A DNA stretch of 7,503 nt from CAZVRZ01 sp964629965. GTDB taxonomy: Bacteria > Chloroflexota > Anaerolineae > Anaerolineales > UBA4823. How positions within the stretch are numbered: position 1 is the stretch's first letter; each line of letters begins with the position of its first letter. Where the stretch lies: contig CAZVRZ010000214.1 in NCBI GenBank assembly GCA_964629965.1, forward strand, positions 1 through 7,503, written 5' to 3'. Made by a program: the position numbers and the translations under genes. Below are positions 1 to 5,213 of the stretch, one piece after another. The notes under the pieces were generated by a model. It ran no database searches and was not told the DNA's origin. It saw nothing but the letters and a program-made list of their open reading frames with translations.

Positions 1-2
1 TC

Positions 3-248
3 GCTCTCAACCGCCTGGGAGTAAAATCACTGGCAGTATTTGGTTCGACAGCCCGGAATGAAGCGTCTCATTCCAGTGATATAGATATTCTGGTAACTTT
101 TGTGCAGTCTCCCACCTTTGACCAATACATAGAAACAAAATTTTTCCTAGAAGATCTGCTTGGTTGCAAGGTCGATTTGGTGATGCAAGATGGTCTTAAG
201 CCTTTGGTGCGTGCCGAGGTTGAAAAAGAGGCCGTTTATGTCTCGTAA
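3..248 (+). CDS. mntA: MntA-type minimal nucleotidyltransferase antitoxin, 5' end outside window
   Basis: The visible part is 81 codons, open at the left edge and ending in TAA. It carries the signature of minimal nucleotidyltransferases of the DNA polymerase beta superfamily: GS at fragment residues 14-15, exactly ten residues, then DID at 26-28 (GSX10DXD), with a third acidic residue at D58 in KVDLV. These are the metal- and nucleotide-binding residues, and all are present. In characterised MntA/HepT pairs this protein is the antitoxin and silences the HEPN RNase by adding AMP to a tyrosine near its active site. The next gene starts inside this one (ATG at 238), the usual overlap of such pairs. 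Only the first few residues are missing, so the enzyme is probably intact. Its partner is broken (next entry), so it may be an orphan. Family assignment is firm; the antitoxin role is inferred from the pairing. Confidence 0.88.
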   Translation, partial: ALNRLGVKSLAVFGSTARNEASHSSDIDILVTFVQSPTFDQYIETKFFLEDLLGCKVDLVMQDGLKPLVRAEVEKEAVYVS

Positions 249-461
249 TCCACGCCTATACCTGGAAGACATACAACATAGCTGCGCCAAAATATTGCGT
301 TTTACGGCCGGGCTTTCTTTTGAGCAGTTCAAGCAAGATGACCGCACATAGCACATCAGTACTTTAGCATCAGTGATAGCATCGCTTGGGACATCATCCA
401 GAATAAAATCCCGCAGTTGGGCGCCCAAATCACACAAATCTTGAGTGAGTTATCGAGATGA
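238..461 (+). pseudogene. hepT: HepT-like HEPN (DUF86) toxin, internally deleted and frameshifted
   Basis: The ATG at 238 overlaps the end of the nucleotidyltransferase gene by 11 bases. It opens a frame beginning MSRNPRLYLEDIQHSCAKIL, a typical DUF86 N-terminus, but this stops at TAG (349-351) after 37 codons. From 351 another frame continues as AHQYFSISDSIAWDII and ends at TGA 459-461, matching the usual DUF86 C-terminus. Intact family members have about 110 residues. Here roughly 40 residues between DDRT and AHQYF are missing, and the two halves are out of frame, which points to a deletion of about 125-135 bp. The lost piece should contain the arginine of the HEPN RX4-6H catalytic motif; the histidine and the HxY tyrosine that MntA modifies remain in the second half. 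The toxin should therefore be inactive. An assembly error is the alternative explanation. Confidence 0.85.
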
Positions 462-470
462 AAGTCCCAG

Positions 471-1748
471 CTACGAACGGCCGTAATCTGCTGCATGCCG
501 TTCGATCAATTCCACGGCCTGGGCCACGCCGCTTTCCGCCCGGATGCGCTCACCGCAGGCAGCGGCCCGGTCCCGCAGCGCCGTATCGGTCACGGCGGTG
601 TGGATGGCCTGCGCCAGTTTTTCGGCTGTGAGTCTTTTGCTATCGACCAAGCGGAGCCCAACACCGGCTTTCACCACCCGATCAGCCCAGGAATATTGGT
701 CTAAAAGAAAAGGAGTGATGATGCTCGGCACCCCGGCGCGCAAACCCGCGGCGGTGGTTCCGGCGCCCCCATGATGCACGACCGCCGCCATACGCGGGAA
801 CAACCAACTGTGGGGCACGTCTTCGGCAGAGAATACACTGGCAGAGGCAGGCATGTGGGCCAGTGCGCCCCAGCCTTTCAGCAGCACGCACCGCTGCCCG
901 CTGAGTTCCAGGGCGCGCAGAACCAGGCGGGTTCGATGTTCGGGGTCTTTGTCGCTCATACTGCCAAAGCCAACGTAGATCGGCGGCGGGCCGCTCTCCA
1001 GAAAGCGCACCAACTCCGCCGGCGGCTGCCAATTCGGTTGGGCATCTAGAAACCAATAGCCGGTGACATGCAGATTGTCCGACCAATCGGGCGGCTTGGG
1101 CAGTAGCTGGGGACTGTAGGCATACAGCCAGGGCGTGCCGCGGTCGCCGAGAGTGGCAATCATCGCGCCCATCGAGCGCCAGGGAGGCAGGCCCAGGCAC
1201 TTGGTGCGCCAGTGGTTGAGCAGCCCGCCTACGAAGAGCCAGCCCGCACGCATGTACAAAGAAGACGTCAGGTAGTTGTAAGCGCCACCGAACGAAAAGC
1301 GAAACGGCAGCATGAACATGGGAAAAGCGCGCGTGGGTGGAAACAAGGGCTGCAAAGACACCACCGCCAGCGGGATGTTGCGTTGTTTGGCAATATCCAC
1401 GCCAATGCTGGCGATGGAACTAAGCACCAGAAATTCAGCATCCTGCGCCGCTTGCCAACAATCGTCCATCACCCCCACCAGGTAGTTCTCAAACCCAGCA
1501 CGAAAATCACGCAAGACGCGCAGCATATTGCGACCCTTCAAAGCATCTTGCTGCCCCGGCTTTTGCGTAAACTCCCGCAGGCTGAAACGCAACGGGTACA
1601 CATTGATACCATAGGAGCGGATCCACTCCGCAAGATCGCTCGAAGCCACCAGTGTCACCTGGTGCCCCGCTTGCTGCAGCCCGATGGCCAGGGCCACATA
1701 GGGTTGAGTATCGCCACGCGAGCCGAATGTGCAGATCGTGATCTTCAT
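471..1748 (-). CDS. GT1-family glycosyltransferase (sterol/UDP-glucuronosyltransferase type)
   Basis: A 425-residue protein with the GT-B two-domain layout. The N-terminal acceptor domain opens with MKITICTFGSRGDTQPYVAL, where the SRGDTQP loop (10-16) is typical of the Glyco_transf_28/sterol 3-beta-glucosyltransferase group. The C-terminal nucleotide-sugar domain has PIYVGFGSMSD (256-266), HHGGAGTT (325-332) and a downstream DQ (350-351), which contact the diphosphate and sugar of the donor. Length and motifs fit bacterial relatives of UGT80/Atg26 and macrolide glycosyltransferases. It probably transfers a hexose from UDP- or TDP-sugar to a lipid, sterol-like or polyketide acceptor; the acceptor cannot be read from the sequence. 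I chose the ATG at 1748 because GGGGAGGGG lies just upstream; an in-frame start at 1775 would add nine residues without such a site. The gene converges on the MntA/HepT pair, ending 9 bases from the toxin remnant, and stands alone on its strand. Confidence 0.88.
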   Translation of the reverse strand: MKITICTFGSRGDTQPYVALAIGLQQAGHQVTLVASSDLAEWIRSYGINVYPLRFSLREFTQKPGQQDALKGRNMLRVLRDFRAGFENYLVGVMDDCWQAAQDAEFLVLSSIASIGVDIAKQRNIPLAVVSLQPLFPPTRAFPMFMLPFRFSFGGAYNYLTSSLYMRAGWLFVGGLLNHWRTKCLGLPPWRSMGAMIATLGDRGTPWLYAYSPQLLPKPPDWSDNLHVTGYWFLDAQPNWQPPAELVRFLESGPPPIYVGFGSMSDKDPEHRTRLVLRALELSGQRCVLLKGWGALAHMPASASVFSAEDVPHSWLFPRMAAVVHHGGAGTTAAGLRAGVPSIITPFLLDQYSWADRVVKAGVGLRLVDSKRLTAEKLAQAIHTAVTDTALRDRAAACGERIRAESGVAQAVELIERHAADYGRS

Positions 1749-1804
1749 AGCCCCTCCCCAGAGAACGCCGCTCAAAGAGATGGATGAATGTACCCGACTC
1801 GTTA

Positions 1805-1831
1805 ATTATACCCAGAACTGCTTGCCACCAA
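1805..1831 (-). promoter_or_regulatory. Candidate promoter for the glycosyltransferase
   Basis: On the minus strand there is a perfect TATAAT (1805-1810) with TTGGTG (1826-1831) 15 bases upstream as a weak -35 element. It would start transcription about 50 bases before the ATG at 1748. The -10 is good; the -35 and its spacing are poor. Confidence 0.45.
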
Positions 1832-1923
1832 GCGGCTAGCTCAGCGACCCAAGGGTAATCGCATTGCCAGGCGCACCCCAGGGTTTTAACAAAGTGTAAA
1901 ACTCTACTTTTCCTATCTCCTGG

Positions 1924-1941
1924 CCCCGCCTCAAGGCGGGG
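1924..1941. repeat. GC-rich hairpin, CCCCGCC/GGCGGGG
   Basis: A perfect 7-bp stem (1924-1930 with 1935-1941) closes a TCAA tetraloop. No T-run follows on either strand, so it is not a canonical terminator. It lies upstream of the divergently placed glycosyltransferase promoter and may be one copy of a dispersed intergenic palindrome. Confidence 0.6.
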
Positions 1942-1963
1942 GAACAAGAAGAAATTAGGGGGT

Positions 1964-1992
1964 GGGGCTGTCCAAAAAGAAGGGACAGCCCC
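1964..1992. repeat. Hairpin GGGGCTGTCC/GGACAGCCCC
   Basis: A perfect 10-bp stem (1964-1973 with 1983-1992) with a 9-base A-rich loop. Only TTAC follows on the plus strand, so terminator function is doubtful. GGGGCTGTCC followed by an A-run resembles the tips of some insertion sequences, and the hairpin could be two such tips left together after loss of an element. That origin is speculative; the stem itself is directly visible. Confidence 0.6.
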
Positions 1993-2083
1993 TTACGCGT
2001 CTTAGAGAACTATGATTCAATATATGTATTATATAATAAACACACCGATTTAGAACCCAAAGGCGGCCTTGAGCCATTCCAGG

Positions 2084-2117
2084 GTGTAGTATCCCTTAAA
2101 GTTTGGCACTACCCTAC
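2084..2117 (+). repeat. Left arm of 34-bp inverted repeat flanking the methyltransferase-nuclease operon
   Basis: This stretch is the reverse complement of 4609-4642 at 32 of 34 positions; the mismatches are at 2088 and 2096. The shared core includes TAAAGTTTGGCACTACCCTA. Similarity stops abruptly at both ends of the arm. The two arms enclose 2.5 kb containing exactly the AT-rich two-gene operon, as expected for ends of a mobile cassette or for two copies of a dispersed repeat. No transposase lies between them. Confidence 0.85.
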
Positions 2118-2141
2118 CTGACTGGTAGGGTAGGTTTTTTT
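2111..2141 (+). terminator. Rho-independent terminator-like hairpin
   Basis: ACCCTACC (2111-2118) pairs perfectly with GGTAGGGT (2124-2131) across a TGACT loop, and a run of seven T follows three bases later (2135-2141). It overlaps the inner end of the left inverted-repeat arm. No gene reads into it from the left on the plus strand, so it may end a small RNA, or shield the operon from outside transcription, or simply be the structured tip of a mobile element. Confidence 0.5.
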
Positions 2142-2344
2142 GCAGCGGGAAAATCCAAATCATGCTAAAATCATCGTGGCACTTCTCAACAATCTATCAT
2201 ACATTACATAATTTATCCGTGATGGAAATGCTTGTTCAACCAACATTTCATCAGAAATATAGATGGACGCCTCTAGTTACTAGCTGAATGAGGCACGGAC
2301 ACCTCGACTAAAGCATTTTGCTAATCATCATAAACACAATAATC

Positions 2345-2351
2345 AGGTAGG
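2345..2351 (+). promoter_or_regulatory. Ribosome binding site of the methyltransferase
   Basis: AGGTAGG lies 7 bases before the ATG at 2359 and supports that start. No clear -35/-10 pair was found in the AT-rich leader above it. Confidence 0.55.
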
Positions 2352-2358
2352 TAAATTT

Positions 2359-3450
2359 ATGGCAAACAGCAATCTCACGGAAGCAAAAAGGGCGAAGAAC
2401 GATGAGTTCTACACCCAGTACCACGATATTGAAAAAGAAATTTTGGCATATTATGACTATAACCCCGATGTATTTCGGGACAAGACGGTGCTGTTGCCTT
2501 GTGATGACCCCGAATGGAGCAACTTTACCAAGTTTTTTGCTCAAAACTTTGAGCGTTTTGGACTGAAAAAACTTATCAGTACCAGTTATGCGGAAAATAG
2601 TAAAACCTATAAGGGTTCCTACCAACCAACCCTCTTTGAAATCAATGACCAGCAGTATGACAAAATCAAAACCACGAAAAATGGCAAGATTTTCACCTTG
2701 ACACACGATAAGACGGGCGACAAAAAAGTAAATGTAGATGATTTGGAGTGGCACTATTTAGCAGGCGATGGTGATTTTAGAAGTGCAGAGATAACTAAAT
2801 TACGCGATGAATCAGACATCATTATCACGAATCCACCTTTCTCGTTGTTCCATGAGTTTTTAGCGTGGATTATTGAGGCTGGTAAGCAGTTTGTGATGAT
2901 CAGTAACTTAAATGCCATCACTTACAAAGATGTTTTCCCGTTGATAAAGAACGATAAGATGTGGTTGGGGAATGGGTTTCAGGCTGGCAACGCTTACTTT
3001 TCTACCCCTTTTGCCAATTATTACGGAGAAGGAGTTTATTACCCCGAAACAGGCTTGGTGAAATTTCGGAATGTTTGTTGGTTTACTAATCTGGAACATG
3101 GACGACGCCATCAACCTCTACCATTAATGACATTGGCTGATAACTTGAGATATAGCAAGCATAAAGAAATCAAGGGAAAGCAATCTTACGAAAAGTACGA
3201 TAACTATGATGCTATCGAAGTGCCGTTTACCGATGCAATTCCAAGTGACTATGATGGTGTAATGGGTGTACCAATTAGTTTTCTAGATAAATATTGCCCT
3301 GAGCAATTTGAAATAATCGGAGGTACTGCGAATGGGCAAGTGCCTGATGAATTTAAGATTGGAAATTTCAATGTTTATAACAATCCTATTTCAAATGGCA
3401 GGAAGATATATCAACGTGTACTCATTCAGCATAGGAGACCCACAAAATGA
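2359..3450 (+). CDS. EcoRI-family adenine-specific DNA methyltransferase
   Basis: A 363-residue protein resembling the M.EcoRI family of N6-adenine methyltransferases. Near the N-terminus it has KNDEFYTQYHDIEKE (13-27) and a CDDPEWSNF block (48-56), both characteristic of that family. The catalytic motif IV is NPPFSLFHEF (158-167), the NPPF form used by amino-methyltransferases. The C-terminus, with a NGRKIYQRV element, also fits, so the protein looks complete; M.EcoRI itself is somewhat shorter. It should methylate adenine in a specific DNA site using S-adenosylmethionine and protect host DNA from a cognate nuclease. The target site cannot be deduced. Its stop shares four bases (ATGA, 3447-3450) with the start of the DUF262-HNH gene, so the two are co-translated. 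It is AT-rich compared with both flanks, suggesting horizontal transfer. Its upstream region includes the left arm of an inverted repeat. Confidence 0.9.
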   Translation: MANSNLTEAKRAKNDEFYTQYHDIEKEILAYYDYNPDVFRDKTVLLPCDDPEWSNFTKFFAQNFERFGLKKLISTSYAENSKTYKGSYQPTLFEINDQQYDKIKTTKNGKIFTLTHDKTGDKKVNVDDLEWHYLAGDGDFRSAEITKLRDESDIIITNPPFSLFHEFLAWIIEAGKQFVMISNLNAITYKDVFPLIKNDKMWLGNGFQAGNAYFSTPFANYYGEGVYYPETGLVKFRNVCWFTNLEHGRRHQPLPLMTLADNLRYSKHKEIKGKQSYEKYDNYDAIEVPFTDAIPSDYDGVMGVPISFLDKYCPEQFEIIGGTANGQVPDEFKIGNFNVYNNPISNGRKIYQRVLIQHRRPTK

Positions 3451-4607
3451 AAACAACTCTAAAAACCGATATATCAGTCGAGGATATTTGCAAAGGATTT
3501 GTCTATAACCAATCCCAGAACAAGGGGCTGTTTGGTTTGTCAGGCAAATTAACCATTCAGCCAGAATATCAGAGAAATTATATTTATGCTGAAACCAAAA
3601 GAGATGTCGGGGTTATTGAATCTGTTTTGAAAGGCTACCCTTTGGGGTTGATTTATTTTAACAAAAGGGCAGACGGTCAACTAGAAGTTCTCGATGGACA
3701 GCAACGCATCACCAGTATTGGACGGTTTGTAACCGACAAATTCGCGATTAAAGAAAACGGCATGGAGCAATATTTTAGCGGTATTGCAACAGACAAGCAA
3801 AAGAAGATATTGGACACGAAATTACTGATTTATGAATGTGAAGGCGTTGAAAGTGAGATAAAAGAGTGGTTCAAAACCATCAATATAGCTGGTGTACCCC
3901 TCAATCACCAGGAGCTACTGAACGCCGTATATTCAGGGCCATTTGTCACACTTGGAAAAACTGAGTTTAGTAATAGTCAGAATTCCAATATACAAAAGTG
4001 GAGTGCGTATATCGCGGGGAGTGTTAATCGGCAAGATTATTTTGAACGCGCTCTCGAATGGGTAAGCAAAGGTAATATTGATGCTTATATGGCTCGACAT
4101 CGGAATGACACCGATATAAACGATTTAAAGAAATATTTTGATAGCGTAATAGATTGGGTTTCCAGCGTATTTAATGATGTAGAGAAAGAGATGTGCGGGT
4201 TGGAGTGGGGAAGGATGTATGAACAGTATCACAATACACCCTACGACCCAACGAGGGTTTCCCAAGAGGTGCAAAAGCTATATGGCGACCCGTATGTAAA
4301 AGACCGAAAGGGTATTTTTGAATACGTCCTTGGTGGTTGCAATGATACCAAATTATTAAATGTCCGTATCTTTGATGATGCGACCAAAAAAGCTGTTTAT
4401 GCAACCCAAACATCTGCTGCTCAGGCTAAAGGCGAATCTAACTGTCCTCATTGCGCGATTGGCTCTACTGCTAATAAGAGTAAAATCTGGAAGTTGGACG
4501 AAATGGATGCCGACCATGTAGAGGCGTGGAGCAAGGGTGGTGGAACGAACATCGCCAACTGCCAAATGCTTTGCAAGACCCACAATCGAGCAAAAGGCAA
4601 TCGGTAG
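3447..4607 (+). CDS. DUF262 (GmrSD N-terminal-like) protein with C-terminal HNH nuclease domain
   Basis: A 386-residue two-domain protein. The N-terminal DUF262 domain has QPEYQR (38-43) and DGQQR (83-87), the conserved ParB-like motifs linked in GmrSD/BrxU-type restriction enzymes to nucleotide binding and hydrolysis. The middle (about 120-320) is helical-looking with no motif I recognise. The C-terminus is a zinc-binding HNH nuclease: CPHC (333-336) and CKTH (376-379) as probable zinc ligands, DADH with H357 as the catalytic core, and N368/N371 plus H379 completing the pattern. AGGAG (3433-3437) precedes the ATG, which overlaps the methyltransferase stop. Pairing with a methyltransferase suggests it is the restriction component, cutting unmodified DNA and perhaps needing NTP. 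GmrSD enzymes, by contrast, are modification-dependent, are usually longer, and carry DUF1524 rather than this classical HNH. The domain calls are firm; the substrate is inferred. Confidence 0.87.
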   Translation: MKTTLKTDISVEDICKGFVYNQSQNKGLFGLSGKLTIQPEYQRNYIYAETKRDVGVIESVLKGYPLGLIYFNKRADGQLEVLDGQQRITSIGRFVTDKFAIKENGMEQYFSGIATDKQKKILDTKLLIYECEGVESEIKEWFKTINIAGVPLNHQELLNAVYSGPFVTLGKTEFSNSQNSNIQKWSAYIAGSVNRQDYFERALEWVSKGNIDAYMARHRNDTDINDLKKYFDSVIDWVSSVFNDVEKEMCGLEWGRMYEQYHNTPYDPTRVSQEVQKLYGDPYVKDRKGIFEYVLGGCNDTKLLNVRIFDDATKKAVYATQTSAAQAKGESNCPHCAIGSTANKSKIWKLDEMDADHVEAWSKGGGTNIANCQMLCKTHNRAKGNR

Positions 4608-4608
4608 A

Positions 4609-4642
4609 GTAGGGTAGTGCCAAACTTTACGGGATACGACAC
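4609..4642 (-). repeat. Right arm of 34-bp inverted repeat
   Basis: Reverse complement of 2084-2117 with two mismatches. It begins two bases after the TAG of the nuclease gene. Beyond 4642 the two outer flanks no longer match each other. A direct target duplication is not convincing: only AGG is shared between 2081-2083 and 4643-4645. Confidence 0.85.
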
Positions 4643-4755
4643 AGGGCGAGCTTCCGTACGGCTAACCAGCGTGTCCGTGAACATATCCGGCAAGGGAATA
4701 AATTGTGAGCAGTTTCGTAATTGTTTAAACCCCCTGCCGTGGTGCAAATCTCCCC

Positions 4756-4784
4756 TTGTATCTTCCCGATTTCACAGGTAAACT
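4756..4784 (+). promoter_or_regulatory. Candidate promoter of the zinc-ribbon/DUF2207-like/radical SAM operon
   Basis: TTGTAT (4756-4761) and TAAACT (4779-4784) are separated by 17 bases. Both hexamers are imperfect, and the leader would be only about 13 bases including the GGAGGTG ribosome site near 4793. A weaker alternative is TTGTGA (4703-4708) with TTAAAC (4725-4730). Confidence 0.3.
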
Positions 4785-4803
4785 TATAGCTGGAGGTGAC
4801 ACT

Positions 4804-5166
4804 ATGAATGCTGGTAAAATTATCGCTTTTATTATCGCCGCGATCTTGATCTTCTTTGGGGTGATCTTCTTCTGGGGCGCGTTCAGCCCAGATGGTTCGG
4901 CCGGCTGGATTTTCATCGGCCTGATCACCATTGCCATCGGCTTCGGCATCATCTGGTTCGCGGCGCGCAGCAAGCCGGTTGGCAACACCCAGAACGTCAC
5001 CCTGAAGGTCGATCTGCCCGCCAACGTCAACATGGACACCCTCAAGTGCAAATCTTGCGGCGGCGTCCTAAAGATGGACAATATAAAGATGGTCGCTGGA
5101 GCGCCGGTGGTGGACTGCCCCTATTGCAAGACCACTTACCAGCTCACCGAAGAACCCAAGTGGTGA
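4804..5166 (+). CDS. Small two-TM membrane protein with C-terminal zinc ribbon
   Basis: A 120-residue protein I cannot assign to a named family. Two hydrophobic segments, about residues 5-27 and 33-53, are separated by a short turn (SPDGSAG), and a basic AARSK follows the second. This suggests both ends are cytoplasmic. The C-terminal half has CKSC (82-85) and CPYC (105-108), a treble-clef/zinc-ribbon pair with GG after the first knuckle. The ATG at 4804 is preceded by GGAGGTG at good distance; an upstream TTG at 4756 would add a stretch lacking such a site. The gene ends 47 bases before the DUF2207-like gene on the same strand and probably belongs to the same operon. It may be an adaptor or assembly partner of the larger membrane protein; this rests only on position and on both being membrane proteins. 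Confidence 0.82.
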   Translation: MNAGKIIAFIIAAILIFFGVIFFWGAFSPDGSAGWIFIGLITIAIGFGIIWFAARSKPVGNTQNVTLKVDLPANVNMDTLKCKSCGGVLKMDNIKMVAGAPVVDCPYCKTTYQLTEEPKW

Positions 5167-5213
5167 GAACAGGCCCCTGATCCCCTCAGAACCCAAATAG
5201 AAGGAGCATCACT

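Larger units (their letters stand above)
1749..2358. other. Gene-free 610-bp spacer between glycosyltransferase and methyltransferase
   Basis: I see no convincing protein gene here on either strand. In order it holds the glycosyltransferase leader and promoter, two GC-rich hairpins (1924-1941, 1964-1992), an AT-rich patch with TATAAT at 2032-2037, the left arm of the 34-bp inverted repeat (2084-2117), a terminator-like hairpin (2111-2141), and about 210 AT-rich bases leading to the methyltransferase start. Base composition changes from GC-rich to AT-rich across it, so the boundary of the foreign segment lies within this spacer. Confidence 0.7.

Noticed and set aside
147..437. Minus-strand open frame of 96 codons across the MntA/HepT region
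   Set aside because: It is antisense to recognisable MNT and HEPN coding sequence and has no family-like motifs of its own.
1212..1787. Plus-strand open frame of 191 codons inside the glycosyltransferase
   Set aside because: It is antisense to a well-supported glycosyltransferase; its composition (Arg, His, Gln-rich) is typical of a shadow frame in GC-rich DNA.
1830..1860. GGCTAGCTCAG resembling the D-arm of a tRNA
   Set aside because: No matching acceptor stem, anticodon arm or T-arm could be built around it on either strand.
2084..4642. CRISPR array or phage att sites suggested by the repeated 34-mer
   Set aside because: There are only two copies, in opposite orientation and 2.5 kb apart around genes; CRISPR repeats and att sites are direct repeats, and no integrase or cas gene is present.
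4608..4710. Short plus-strand frame after the nuclease stop (AKLYGIRHRASFRTANQRVRE...)
   Set aside because: About 30 codons with no start codon or ribosome site, partly inside the inverted-repeat arm; the left arm carries a stop in the same frame, so it is not conserved coding sequence.
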